From positions 1,509,991-1,573,990 of the forward strand of contig JAEVLN010000012.1 of NCBI GenBank assembly GCA_018350325.1: DNA of 64,000 nucleotides, written 5' to 3'. Shown in pieces: positions 43,724-55,075 of this stretch. Position numbers and translations under genes: made by a program. The notes beneath the pieces are model-generated. The model did not search any database. It was not told the DNA's origin and saw nothing but the letters and a program-made list of their open reading frames with translations. Each line of letters starts with the position of its first letter. The first letter of the stretch is position 1. Source of the stretch: Globodera rostochiensis. Its lineage: Eukaryota; Nematoda; Chromadorea; Rhabditida; Heteroderidae.

Positions 43724-44196
43724 ACGAGAACAGGCACCAAAAGCATTTAGCGCATTGAATTTGTATTTTGAGAATCCATTTTATTCAACTGCTGGTTTGG
43801 GCCCATGATGTTTTATACTCTTTTAATTTTTAACACATTTAACGCATCTTTGCTGGTGCCGGGCCATGAATGCCATGTTTATAATGCATAAATTTTGACA
43901 ACAATTTTTGATTTATTTGGGAAGATAATTGGCCAACAGTTGGGCGAGGCACTCTAAAAACGATTGAGGACCGGTCGAGAATCTCGATTGTCCGGGCTCT
44001 ATTTAAAACTTGTTCTTAATTCTTTTTTTTTTGTCTCAATCATAACGATGCAAAAACCAGAGACGTCAACAGATCAACTCTAAAATTACGGAAACCGGGA
44101 ATTCCATGCCCCAAAGTGTCAGAAGTTGTACTATTTTATTTTTCTTAATATTCTTGATTGAAATAAATTTGAAAATGCATAGAATTTTGAAAACAG
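43724..44196. other. Convergent 3' spacer with a TCTCG repeat
   Basis: Between ECI2 and the FLYWCH-like gene. Contains GACCGGTCGAGAATCTCGAT at 43,969-43,988, followed by GTCCGGG, a member of the dispersed TCTCG family. No gene. Confidence 0.5.
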
Positions 44197-45235
44197 TCAA
44201 TTTGGTACAATATTTTCTTCATCAATCGACTGAACAATTCCGCTTTCATCCAGACTCGCTTCTGCCACAGCATCTTCTTGCATCTGTTCGTCTATTTCGA
44301 CGTTTGTAGGTGCATTAAATCCGGTCAGCTGTCCAACGCGCACGAAATATCGCGACAAAGTCTCCACGAATTGTTCCTCCTCGAAGTCCGTGTTCAGAAA
44401 GGCCAGCACGTCCGCCTTTTCACGCTCAATGCCGGCATCGACTTCCGCTGTCATGGCCAATGGTTGGTTCGGTTGCTGTTGTCCGTCTTCAATCGCCACA
44501 ACAGTTTTTTCCTCCTCACAACCAGCCTGATTAGCCTCCTGTTCGAGAAATTTTTGGGAAAACAAAAAAAATTTATTTTTACAACACCTGAAAATTGACG
44601 AGCCAACGGCCAACACTCGCCAGCCCGTGAAGAGTCATAACGCTCATCAAACGCTTTGTTTGTGCACGATAAAGTGCCTAAAAATAATTGGGGGCTTATT
44701 GAATTTTGAATAAAATTCTTACACAACCTGCGTAGTCGCCTTGGAGTTTCCACAAGCGTTGTGCCGAATTTGATTGCGCTCTTCTTCCGCTCTGTCGCTG
44801 TAGTTCTGCGCGACTCTGGCGTCAATTCGGACTCTTGCCGATGCCACATTTTCGCGCAAGCCAAATGCCAGTTCGGCCTGCACCTTTCGTCGTTCCTAAA
44901 AAATGAATTTTTTGATAAAATTTGTAACAAAAAAATAATTTATGTTTATCCACCTCTTGGCCTTGCACTTTGGTGCGCTCAAATGGTTGACAGAAATGTT
45001 GCTGGGATGGTCCGTCATCTGCCCATTCGCCGCCGACAACTTTTCGAGTTGGCAATGGCGTTTCCTTTGCCACGCGTTTGGCATCTCGAAGTTTTCGGCA
45101 CCCCGCGCAAACGTAGCGGAGTCCAGAAATGTGTGCTTTTCCACTTTTTGTCCACCTATAGCAGAGATTGGGGTTTTCAGAATGGTCAGAAATCATCAGA
45201 GTTTGCGATCCAATTCGTTGACTATAGAAAGCCAT
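44197..45235 (-). CDS. FLYWCH-like zinc-binding domain plus coiled-coil protein, function unknown
   Basis: Start ATG at 45,235 directly after TTTTTCAG (MAFYSQRIGSQTLMISDHSE), stop at 44,197. Exon 1 contains CYRWTKSG, ISGLRYVCAGCRKLRDAKRV and GPSQQHFCQPFER: the C-x2-C ... H-x-C spacing of FLYWCH/MULE-type zinc-binding domains common in nematodes. The next exons are Arg/Glu-rich and probably coiled coil (ERRKVQAELAFGLRENVASA; ALYRAQTKRLMSVMTLHGLA). The C-terminus is acidic (DVLAFLNTDFEEEQFVETLS). It could be a DNA-binding regulator or a domesticated transposase piece; no catalytic triad is seen. Divergently arranged with CCT6. Confidence 0.65.
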
Positions 45236-45309
45236 CTGAAAAACGGGAGGGAACGAGTTGATGGGGAACGAATTGGGCCATGAAGCGGCAAAAACAAAAA
45301 AAAATTAAT

Positions 45310-45478
45310 TCATTTGTGCAAACGTAACGCCAAAAGTATTTAAACTAACGCCAAAAACATTTAAACGCCAAAAGCATTTAAATTAACGCCAAAAAATTTA
45401 AACGCCAAAAACATTTAAACTAACGCCAAAAAATTTAAACGCCAAAAACATAAACTAACGCCAAAAGCTAAACAAATT
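45310..45478. repeat. Short tandem repeat in the FLYWCH/CCT6 divergent promoter
   Basis: About eight irregular copies of an AACGCCAAAARCATTTAAA unit (14-20 bp), alternating with shortened forms, between two divergent genes. Confidence 0.75.
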
Positions 45479-45682
45479 AACAGACAAACTCTAACGGCGC
45501 TGCAGTCAGATTGACGTTGGACACTAATATCCGCGCCATTTAATTTTGCTGCTAAATTTATGGCCATATAAATCGGATTTTTGCAGACATTCTAGTCCTA
45601 TAGTTATGCATAATAAGTCATGGTGGTCATATGTTTGTTGCTTTTTACAGAGCCAAATTTAAAAAGCTTTTTACTTAACGAC

Positions 45683-48600
45683 GATGGCTTCTATCGCGTG
45701 TCTGAACCCAAAAGCGGAATTGGCGCGTCACGCGGCCGCTCTGGAGATGAACATCAGCGGCGCCAAAGGCTTACAGGAAGTGATGAAGACCAACCTGGGG
45801 CCGAAAGGCACACTGAAAATGTGTGGTTTTTTTTTTTTAATTTTTCTCTAAAATCAATTTTTGTTTTGCGTGCAGGCTTGTCTCCGGTTCGGGCGACCTG
45901 AAGGTGACCAAAGACGGCAATGTTCTGCTACATGAAATGGTTTGAATGCTTTTGCTTCTTCAAGAATCGAAACGGATTTTGTATTAACACTGAAAATGCG
46001 CAAAAAAATGGAATGGTGGCTCAAATATTTGCAGCAAATTCAACATCCGACCGCTTCACTGATCGCCAAGGCGTGCACTGCTCAAAACGATGTGACCGGC
46101 GACGGGACGACCTCCACCGTTCTGTTGATCGGTGAACTGCTCAAGCAGGCCGAGAATTACGTCAGCGAGGTTTGCTTCTTTGCCATTTTCTTATATTATT
46201 TTTGGGTTGAACCTGTCAAATTTTGCGTTTTCTGAACTTCCTTTTCAGGGCGTCCATCCCCATTTGGTCACGGAGGGCTTCCAGTTGGCCTATGATCAGT
46301 TGCTCAACCTGTTGGCCAACTCCAAAAAGGAATTGCCCGTCGAGCGGCCGCTGCTCATCGAAGTGGCCAGGACGTCGTTGCGCACAAAAGTGGACCAGAA
46401 ATTGGCCGAACATATCACAGGTTCAATTCCACCGAATTTTGGTGACATAAAAGAGTCCGATTTTTGAACTTTTGCAAAAATAGGGGTGGATGGGTTGGTC
46501 TGACAAGCATTGGAAAAATTCTAAAAATGTTTGGAATTCTTGAATTTTTGGGGAACTGAACCGCTTCTTAACGTCGACCAACAGCAAAATTAACCGTTGC
46601 TTTAATTATCTTCGAGCTGTGTTCAGAGTGTGTCGTGGACGCCGTTTTGGCAATCCGTCGGGACGAGACGGAGCCGGACCTGCACATGATTGAAATACAG
46701 GTTAGCGAGTGGCTCAATTTTTGGATAGATTTGATTTGGATTTTAGCACATGGAGCACGAAATGGAGTCGGACACACAGCTCGTGCGCGGCCTTGTGCTT
46801 GACCACGGCGGGCGCCATCCGGACATGCCGAAGAGCGTGCAGAATGCCCACATTTTGACCTGCAACGTGTCGTTGGAGTTCGAGAAAACGTTTGCTTTTT
46901 CCACATTTTTTCGAGATTTTGACACGGAAACATAGTCCACGAATGTCATGGGTAGAGTTGTCGGTTCAGGCTGCACTGAACCGAGAAGTTAACCCTCGTT
47001 CGGTTTTGGTTAATGGAGGAAGTCCCAGAAACCGATAACCTTAGTCATGGGGTCCAAACTTAAATATTTTTGATGTTCTAATTAAGTCAAATTTTTGTCT
47101 CAGTGAGGTCAATTCGGGCCTTTTCTACAAGACGGCGGCGGAGCGCGAGCGTCTGCTGCAAGCCGAACGCGAGTACATCACACGGCGCGTGCTGAAAATT
47201 GTGGCGCTGAAGAAGGCCGTCTGCGGGGAGAAGGGCGATGGCGGCGGCTTTGTTGTCATCAACCAAAAGGTGCGCGCGCGCGAGACTCAAGAATTTTGTT
47301 TCCAATTTTTTGTATTTAAGGGCATTGACCCGCCATCGTTGGATTTGCTGGCGCAGAACGGCATTTTGGCCTTGCGGCGTGCCAAGCGACGGAACATGGA
47401 GCGACTGCAGTTGGCCTGCGGCGGCGAGGCGGTCAATTCGGTGGACGACCTGACGCCGGAAGTGCTTGGATGGGCCGGCAGCGTTTACGAGCACGTGTTG
47501 GTCAGTGAACCGTGACCCGAACAAATTTGCACTTTCAATATTGTTTTTGTTCAGGGCGAGGACAAGTACACGTTTGTGGAGGAGTGCAAAAGTCCCAAGT
47601 CGGTCACGTTGCTGCTGAAGGGCCCCAACAAGCACAGCATCACGCAGCTGAAGGACGCCATCTACGACGGAATACGGGCGGTCGCCAATGTGCTCAAAGA
47701 CGGTGGGTGGGTTGGGCGAGTAGTCGAGAGTCTCGGCAAACAAGATTCTTGGTTAATATGCTATTAATGGAGACATGTAGACAGACATCCGTGGATTGAT
47801 TATAAATTGACTCTTAATTACCCTAAATTCCCTTCAGGCGCTGTGTTGCCCGGCGCCGGAGCCTTCGAAATTGCGGGGTATTGCGCACTGAAAAAGGTCT
47901 TTTTAAAAATGGAGTTAATGGGTGATTTTGTTGTCTATAATTTGGCTTCAATTCAGCTCGCTGATAATGTGAAAGGACGTGCTAAGCTCGGAGTTTTGGT
48001 ACCGTCTCCTAATTATTTAAATTAATTTAAAATTTTGGCATTTTTAGGCTTTTGCCGAAGCGCTGCTGATCATACCGAAAACGTTGGCGGTTAACGCCGG
48101 ATTTGACGCCCAGGAGGTGAGGGAGGAATGGAGCTTAATCGTTGGAAATATGAATTTTTAAATAAGAATTTGATGAGATTTGTTTGTTAAATTTAGCGGA
48201 AAGACAAATTCAAAATAAACTGATAGCCGGGGCTCCCAATTTCGGAACCGGTCTTAAACTATTGACTCTAGTCGTCTTATAAATACTGACTCTAGTCGTC
48301 TTAATAAAATAATGTTGTTGCAGGTGATTGTCAAGCTGGTGGAGGCGTGCATTGATGCCGATGAGCCGGTCGGGTTGGACCTGGAGAGTGGGGAGCCGTG
48401 CAGTCCACAGGTGGGTTTAGCCAGATGGTGGGGGAGGGGGGGGGCACGGGAATGCGATGGGTGCAATGGCATGTGGCTTGCCTCTAGGGGCTGGGTGATT
48501 TACCCCCATGGGCTTAGTGATTTACCCCAGGGGCTGTGAAGCCACATTCCTCAAAGAACGCTCGACGCTTTGGGGCTGGGTTTTGGCGGGTTTCTGAAAC

Positions 48601-48810
48601 AGTCGGTCACCGCGGGCTGTGTAATCTTTTGATTGTTGCCGGAATCAAAAATCATTTTAAAATGTGTTCATCCCCCACCCCCAGGGCATTTGGGACAATG
48701 TGTGCGTGAAGCAGGCAAGCCTGAACGCGTGTCAGAACATCGCCTCCAACTTGCTGGAGGTGGACGAGGTGATGCGGGCCGGCATGCGCGACCTGAAGAC
48801 TGTGCAGTGA
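45683..48810 (+). CDS. cct-6: CCT6, T-complex chaperonin zeta subunit
   Basis: Start ATG at 45,683, about 32 bp after TTTTTACAG (likely spliced-leader site), reading [20 protein letters not shown]. Exons give [55 protein letters not shown] (ATPase), [135 protein letters not shown] and [20 protein letters not shown], ending at TGA 48,808-48,810. Complete by eye. CCT is the eight-subunit cytosolic chaperonin for actin, tubulin and other clients. One intron carries a tandem GACTCTAGTCGTCTTA repeat (48,260-48,305). Confidence 0.95.
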
Positions 48811-49997
48811 AAAGGAGCGGAGCGGAGGGGAAATGTGTGCTTCTTTCTCTCTCTTTTTTTGAGATCGTTGTTGAATTTTGCGCTTTATTAGAATTTCTGG
48901 ACGAAATTTTGTTTTTGGCCGACATTTTAAAACATCTCATTTTTAAACAATAAATTACGCTTTTTGAAATGATTTTTATATTTATATCGCTTTCATCAAA
49001 TTAGGACTCAAATTTATGCAAAACGTTTGTCCATCAAATTTTCCAAATGCATTTTATCAGTGCGGAATTTGCCCCCCTCGGGGGATTTGCATTGCATTAT
49101 TACCCCCGTGGCATTCTAATTTTTCACTTCATTCCGCCGGCCGCCCCGCGAGGCATTCTCATTCATTTCCTCCAAAAGTCTCTCGGAGGAATAATAATAA
49201 TAATCTTCGCTCTTTGGTCATCATCCAGCCAAGTTTCTATGGAAACTTGGCTGCGCTGCCCGTTTTGGCGCTCGCTGTGTTTTTGGATGGGAAAATTGGC
49301 CCCGGAGGCATTTGGCCATTGGCCCCCCCCCCCCCGAATGCCTGCAGGCAAATTGCCCATTGACTGGACTATAAAAGGGGCAAAAATTGGCACAGAAATT
49401 TGGCCCATTTTTACAAAAATTTAAATTCCATACGGTGAGCATAAATAACGTGTTTGGGGGAATATAAGTTGAACACGAAAAAGGCAATTTTGTTAAATTA
49501 AACACAACGCTTTTTTCCCCTCTAATCGCCGCCCGCCGCCACTCCAAAATAATTTACCATCGATTTGTTGCCCAATTTTTGGGACCATTTTTGCGCCCTC
49601 CCCCCCCCTCACTCTCGCGCGTGGGTTGCAGCACTCAAATTCCGCGCCGCCAAATTGTCTTCCATTCCATCGGTGGCTCAACAAAATCTCTTCCAAAAAT
49701 TTATTGGGGGCTTTTTTCAAGCCGAGTGACCCTTTAAATTTTTGAAATGTCCAACTTCTCGAAAACAGAATTTTTCACGTTCAGCACTTTTTTAATTTTC
49801 TGTAGAATTCCATTAATTTCGAGAAAGCCTATTCCCTTGTACTGCTCGGATCCTAAATTAGCCGGGACTCGGAATCCTCAAAAAAAAAATCGGGGAATTT
49901 CAAGCGTCGGGACTCGAGAATTCCGAGCAGTACACTCTTTGCCCCCTCCTCTCCCGTAATTTTTTTTCCCACCTTTTTTTCAGCACCTTTCCGTTCG
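48811..49997. other. Intergenic, no gene seen
   Basis: GC-skewed low-complexity DNA with an interrupted C-run (49,323-49,335) and a TATAAAAGG at 49,371. Several weak ORFs on both strands lack domain or codon support. The end (TTTTTTTCAG at 49,974-49,983) may be the trans-splice acceptor of the next gene. Confidence 0.4.
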
Positions 49998-51749
49998 ATG
50001 TTTTTTGCAAGGCTTAATAATGCCTCCCCGGGGGGGTTAGCCCCCCTCCTCTCCATCTCTGCCACCCTTTCGCTTCTTTTGCCCACGCCGTCGGCCGCAC
50101 TGCCGCCCGACGATTTGCATTTGTTTGCCACCATTTTTATTGTTCTGCTCGGCTGTGCCGTGGTCGTCTCGTTCGGATTTGCCGCCGTTTTGTATTTCTT
50201 TTGGTAGAAAATGTTTTGGTGAAAATATTATTAATTAAAATTAAAATTAATTTTAATTTTAATTTTGTGAATAATTTTAAATAAAAAAATGGCATGGCAT
50301 TTTCGGTGGCACGGCAGGCAACAAAAAAGTGAAAAGAACGTGGCGCCGTCAGCATACGGCGGCGGACAATGGACGACGACAGTTCAGCGGCGGCAGCAGC
50401 AGCAAATAAAAACGGTGAAATATAAAATTTTTTAGTATGATTTAAAAAACATTTTCAACGGATAAATTTGATTACTACTTAATCAAAATTGCAAATGTTT
50501 AGCCCCATTGGCATTCTTTGTGCCAACCAATGGTCAAAAAGGGGCAAAGGGTGAGGGGCAAATTTATGGGCTGTTAATAATGATGCACGAGAGTCTCGGT
50601 CTCGAGAATTTCTCGGGTTTTTTGGGACTCGGTCTCGATTCTCGAGTCTCGGTAAATTTTGGGTCTCGTGCATCACTAGCTGTTAAACACTTTTAGGACA
50701 AAACAATTAAAAAGGCACTTAAATTGTGAATTTGAAAAACATTTTAATAAATTTATTTATTTTAATTTGTTTTTGTTCGAAAGAATAGCGCCGCCGCTTC
50801 CTCTCCGATTCAAAACATTTTCTTGGCCTTTTGTTCTTCGGTGGCCAATTCGTTGCAAGACGCTTCAAACAAAATTGGTAGCAATTTTAAATAAAATAAT
50901 TTAATTCAAATTAAAATAAATATAAATAAAAAAGCGAATTTGGTCAAACGACGAACGCCGTCGCCGTCCAGTGCCACACACTTTCCGCCGGAGGTTGGCA
51001 CACATTTTGGCATTTGTGCCATCATTTTTTCCTTTTAATTCTCAGAGCCCTCAGCCGAGTTATGTCAGCGTGCTGAGCCCAAATGAACTTTCACCGCGCC
51101 AATATCGAAAAGTTGTTCACAAAATTTAGTTGAGATAAATTAATTTTAATTAAAAAAGACTTATTTATATTATTTTACCTAATTAATGAAAAAAGTAAAT
51201 AAATAATTTTCGGACACTAATTGGTTATTTAAAAATTGTTTTGTTCTCTCTCTCTCCCCCCAAAGTTTCCATCTTCGCCACCGAATGGCGCCGACGGCGG
51301 CCAACTGGTGCCCTCCCGGCTGAGGTCCATTCTGAAAAAGCCGAGGCCCTCCCCGCTGCGCGGTGCCGCCAACACGGCGGCGTCGTCGTCGACGGCACCG
51401 GGCAATGTGCCGACAGTGTCCTACCGTATTCCGGTGCTTCGGGTGGACGAGGCGCCAAGGCAAAGGGCGCCGCCGGCGGTGCCCCAACAATGGGAATGGA
51501 ATACGCGCTTTAGGGGTTATAATTAAATTTACTTTTTTAATTATAATTAAATTCATTTTTTAATAATGTTTCTCTTTTTTTTTTTTGCACATTTTTTCAG
51601 ACGCGCCATGCGAGCGCGTGGTGGAGGACCGCGTGGAGCGCGAGGAATGCCTCCGGCGCGGTCGGCTGGTGGCGGTGGAACGGCTGACGCGGACCGTCCG
51701 CGCGAGCGCGGACATTGGGCGGCGGCGGCAGCCCGCGACGTACATTTGA
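49998..51749 (+). CDS. Small single-pass membrane protein with Pro/Ser-rich cytoplasmic tail, unknown
   Basis: Five predicted exons: 49,998-50,203; 50,318-50,414; about 50,938-50,992; about 51,050-51,110; 51,265-51,516; with a terminal exon 51,602-51,749. The phase is consistent throughout. A signal-like stretch (APLLSISATLSLLLPTPSAA) is followed by a few residues and a transmembrane helix (ATIFIVLLGCAVVVSFGFAA). The tail reads EKNVAPSAYGGGQWTTTVQR, RRTPSPSSATHFPPE, SPQPSYVSVLSPNELSPRQY, RLRSILKKPRPSPLRG and a charged end (ERVVEDRVEREECLRR). It finishes RQPATYI, fitting a class I PDZ ligand (T-x-hydrophobic). Exon 3 has a weak acceptor, so that join is least certain. No family recognised; a cell-surface adaptor is one guess. 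Confidence 0.5.
50581..50675. repeat. TCTCG-family hairpin with 12-bp perfect ends
   Basis: TGATGCACGAGA at 50,581-50,592 and its exact complement at 50,664-50,675 enclose GTCTCGGTCTCGAG and TCTCGATTCTCGAGTCTCGG. It lies in an intron of the membrane-protein gene and shares its core with the palindrome at 1,228-1,304. Confidence 0.7.
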
Positions 51750-52089
51750 CAAATTTGGCGAAATGTTTGATCTCATAAGCATTCATTTTGTGATTCATAA
51801 AATTACCAGCTCATTCCTTTTTTGTTTTTGATCAATAAAATCACAGATTTAATGAGAAATTGTGTAATTTGACAAAATTGAATTATATTTAATTTTAATA
51901 ATCCTTTTATTTTTAATTGTTATTGGAATTTTGCCCAAACCCATTTTAAAAATAGATAACAACAAAAATTCGTTTCAAAATTTTATTCAATAAAAAAAAT
52001 TTACAAAAATTCGAAAAAAGGACAACGATTTTAAATGATCACTCTGTGCAAAATGCCACACTTTGCCCTCTGCCATCTTTCAAGCGGTG
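51750..52089. other. Convergent 3' spacer
   Basis: AT-rich, with AATAAA signals for both neighbours (51,834 and 51,988). No gene. Confidence 0.5.
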
Positions 52090-53815
52090 TCATTGTTGCG
52101 CACTCTTCTTTCCACTTTTGGAATTCTTCTGTTCGGCTTTGATGATCAAATCGCGCCGCACCAACGCGATCTGAAAACGTTTAGTTAAAGGTTCAATCCC
52201 CTCCAGCGCCACTTTAAACCCACAGGGATGCAGACCAAAGCCGATGGCCGGACGCGGCAGTTTAGGCGATGGCCATTTCTGCCCAACTTCGTCCGCATTC
52301 TCTTCTCCAGAACTGGTGTCATCAAAAAGCCCTGGAGGGAGGACACTCTCCTCCTCTTCTTCCTCATCTTCTTCTTCCTCATCTTCTTCTTCTTCCTCAT
52401 CATCATCTTTCTCTCCATTCTGATCCTCTTTCGCGTCGTTCTCACGCGTTTCCTCCTCCTTCTCCGCTTGTTGTACTGCTTCAACTTCTCTTCGAACGTA
52501 GACAACCAAATTGGTTGCCTCCTCACTGGCCTCTTCGGCTTCCGATGGATGCAAAATGTCGCTGCTGAATTAAAGTCATGTAAAATAAATTTAATTATTC
52601 AAAATATTCACTTCATTTCTGACGCATTTGTCGCCACCGGCGCCGTCTTCTCTCCGTCTACCGGTTGCTTTTCCTTGCTGTGCTCATCGTCGCTTACTTC
52701 ACTGCCCAACGGAGCCTCCAGCATTCGAAGCATTTCGGCACAAATCTCTCTGTTGGCATTTGTTGAATCAAATTAAAAAAAAATTTTTTAAAACCGTGGA
52801 CTTCTGGTGCCACAACGTTCCAATGCATTTGCTGTCTCCTCAGCGCTCATCTCCGGCACGTCCAATAGTGCTCGAATGTCGGACAGAAGCTGCTGGCACT
52901 CATTCCTCCCGCCATCCAACGACCTGATTTTTATTATTGCGCTTAATTGCCAATTTAAATCACAAAAATCAGTGCCCACCAGTGATTAGTGCCGGACTCG
53001 ATCGGCTGATCTTTACCGGACACTTCAATAGCCCCGGCGGCGCTTTCGACAAACGCTGCTGTCGGTTGCATTTGCTTGGCGTCATTGCCAGCAGGTACAA
53101 GTTCTAAAAATAGAAAAAAAATAAATAAACGAAAAAGACATTTTGTGCTTCTTTACCCAATGGGATGGCCATGGTCTCACAAAACCATTCATCAGCACCA
53201 GTGGTCCCATTTTCGTCATCGAGAGGCTGAAGCTCGGGAATTGACGTTCTGGAAGGTTAGCACTTGGGCATTTAACAACAAATTTAACAAAAAATGGGAT
53301 TTAAATTGACCTATTCTGCCAAAAGTGTCCCACAGTATTGGCGCATCGCTCCGTTTCAATGGCTCGTGAAACACTGTTTGCACCCGGTTCAACACGTTCA
53401 ACAGCGCCATCGACACCAATGAGACGCCACTGAAAAGCGGGAAAAATCAAAAATTTTGATGTTCTTTCAAATCAAAAAACAAAATCTTTTTCGAATTACC
53501 CCGGCGGCGATGGCGGCGGTTTCTTCTCCTTTTTGGGCATATTTCTCGCGGCGTCTTCTGTCTTCGGCACGAATGTTGTTGCCACCACGTATCATTTGAC
53601 GTCGAGGCTGCGATTGTGCTTAATTAAAAACATAAAATTATTTTAAATAGTATTAAAATTTTTTTTTTGTTTTTTTTTTGCTTACCATCGAAAGCTGTCC
53701 ATTCCGCGGGGTTGGGCTCATAGCGACGCGTTTGGACAAGAATTGCATCATCTTTGAATTGCACCCTCTTTTTTGGCGGTTGCCCGCTTTGTCCAGCAGC
53801 TCCAGTGGTTGGCAT
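52090..53815 (-). CDS. Acidic protein with RVxF-type PP1-docking motif, unknown family
   Basis: Start ATG at 53,815 (MPTTGAAGQSGQPP), stop at 52,090. Exon 1 holds KKRVQFKDDAILVQTRRYEP: KKRVQF fits the RVxF consensus for protein phosphatase 1 binding, with basic residues before and acids after it. Exon 2 is basic and proline-rich (KKEKKPPPSPPG). Exon 3 is helical (SMALLNVLNRVQTVFHEPLK). Later exons are Ser/Glu-rich (SLDGGRNECQQLLSDIRALL; EVSDDEHSKEKQPV). A Glu/Asp block of about 30 residues follows, then GIEPLTKRFQIALVRRDLII and a Lys-rich C-terminus. Possibly a nuclear PP1 regulator; resemblance to PNUTS is limited to the motif. Confidence 0.6.
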
Positions 53816-54289
53816 TAATAAAAATAATAATAATTTTCTAATATTAAAATGCAGAAGATTTAAGTAATACAGTTAATTTTATGATTTGAATACGATCACA
53901 ATGATCAAAATAAGTCAGTCACGCAGGAACTGTGCAAACAAATTTAAAAAAAAATCAAATTCATTTTGTTAGAAATATTTTTGTTGCGGTTTGTGTTTGC
54001 TTATGTGCGCAAACATTTTTTCTTAAAAATTCTGCCTAACGCAAACAAAACAAATTTTCTGTTCTTTATTTATCAGCGCAAACAAAAATTTAAAAAAAAG
54101 CACTCGTCGCTGTGGAGTGGATGAGCGGGTGTGGAACCCGCGAATGGTGGTCGAGTTGAACTGCTTGGACTTGACGGCGATCAACGGGTTTGTACCGCTG
54201 GGACTTTCTTCCACGATGTTTGTTTGGGCAGAAACCGACGGAAACTTGTGAATGGATTTGGACACAAAGGAGGAGATGGTGATCGGCCA

Positions 54290-54420
54290 AATGCCCCCCC
54301 CCCCGGGGGGGGGGGGGGTGGCACGGCTTCGAAAATGTGGCCCGGAGGGAGTGAGCGTTCTTTATATGGACAGTGCCTGGGGGCTTTTGGGTACATTTGG
54401 CCCAAATTGGGGCAGAAGAA
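54290..54420. repeat. Poly-C/poly-G mirrored tract plus conserved flank (copy 1)
   Basis: A run of about 13 C immediately followed by about 14 G (54,293-54,320) can fold on itself. Downstream comes GGCACGGCTTCGAAAATG and TTTATATGGACAGTGCCTGG, the same layout as at 54,955-55,070. Confidence 0.65.
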
Positions 54421-54954
54421 CCGGGTTGGCTGGATGGCCAAGGCGATCGGGTGGCGTTGCGGAGAAAACAAAGGCGAACTGATTGACTAATAACGATGAG
54501 GGAGAGGGCAGGAGGGGGGGGGGGCGTAGTTGGTCAGAGCACATATTTTTTGATCAAAAGATTGGGCAATTTTTGGTAAAAATTAAGTGATCTGTTTGTT
54601 CGTAATCACTACATCAAATAACATATTTCTAAAATTTGAACCGGTTCAAAAACTGGAGAACAGGCGCGGCCGAGAAAGTGACAGATTTAATAACATTTTG
54701 GATGTAATGACCAAATTGAATTTATATTTAATTTTATAATCCGATTTATTTTTACATGTTATTTTTGAAATTAATTTTTGTTCATTTTTGCATGTTGGGG
54801 CGGGAGTGGCATTAATCATCCCGTAAATGAGAAAGATGGGCCGATATTCCCGGAGAACGAACAATTGGGGGGGGGGGGGGGAGGCGATGGTAGAAAGCCG
54901 GGTGATTAACATTTGCGGGGAGTGAATGTTGCCCGGAGGGTGTCAAATTCCCCC

Positions 54955-55075
54955 TCCCCCCCCCCCCCCCCCGGGGTTTGGGGGGGGGGGGGAGGCACGC
55001 TCCGAAAATGGTCCCGTTGCTCATCTCTCCGCAACTTTTATATGGACAGAGAGAGTGCCCTGAGGCTTCCCCGGT
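54955..55075. repeat. Poly-C/poly-G mirrored tract plus conserved flank (copy 2)
   Basis: About 18 C, then GGGGTTT, then about 14 G, followed by AGGCACGCTCCGAAAATGG and TTTATATGGACAGAGAGAGT. Homologous by eye to the unit at 54,290-54,420. Another G-run is at 54,868-54,880. Confidence 0.65.

Noticed and set aside
50770..51030. Possible small minus-strand gene (KCVPTSGGKCVALDGDGVRR; NELATEEQKAKKMF)
   Set aside because: Attractive peptides, but no splice pair joins them in phase, and the plus-strand reading RRTPSPSSATHFPPE fits the neighbouring exons in phase.
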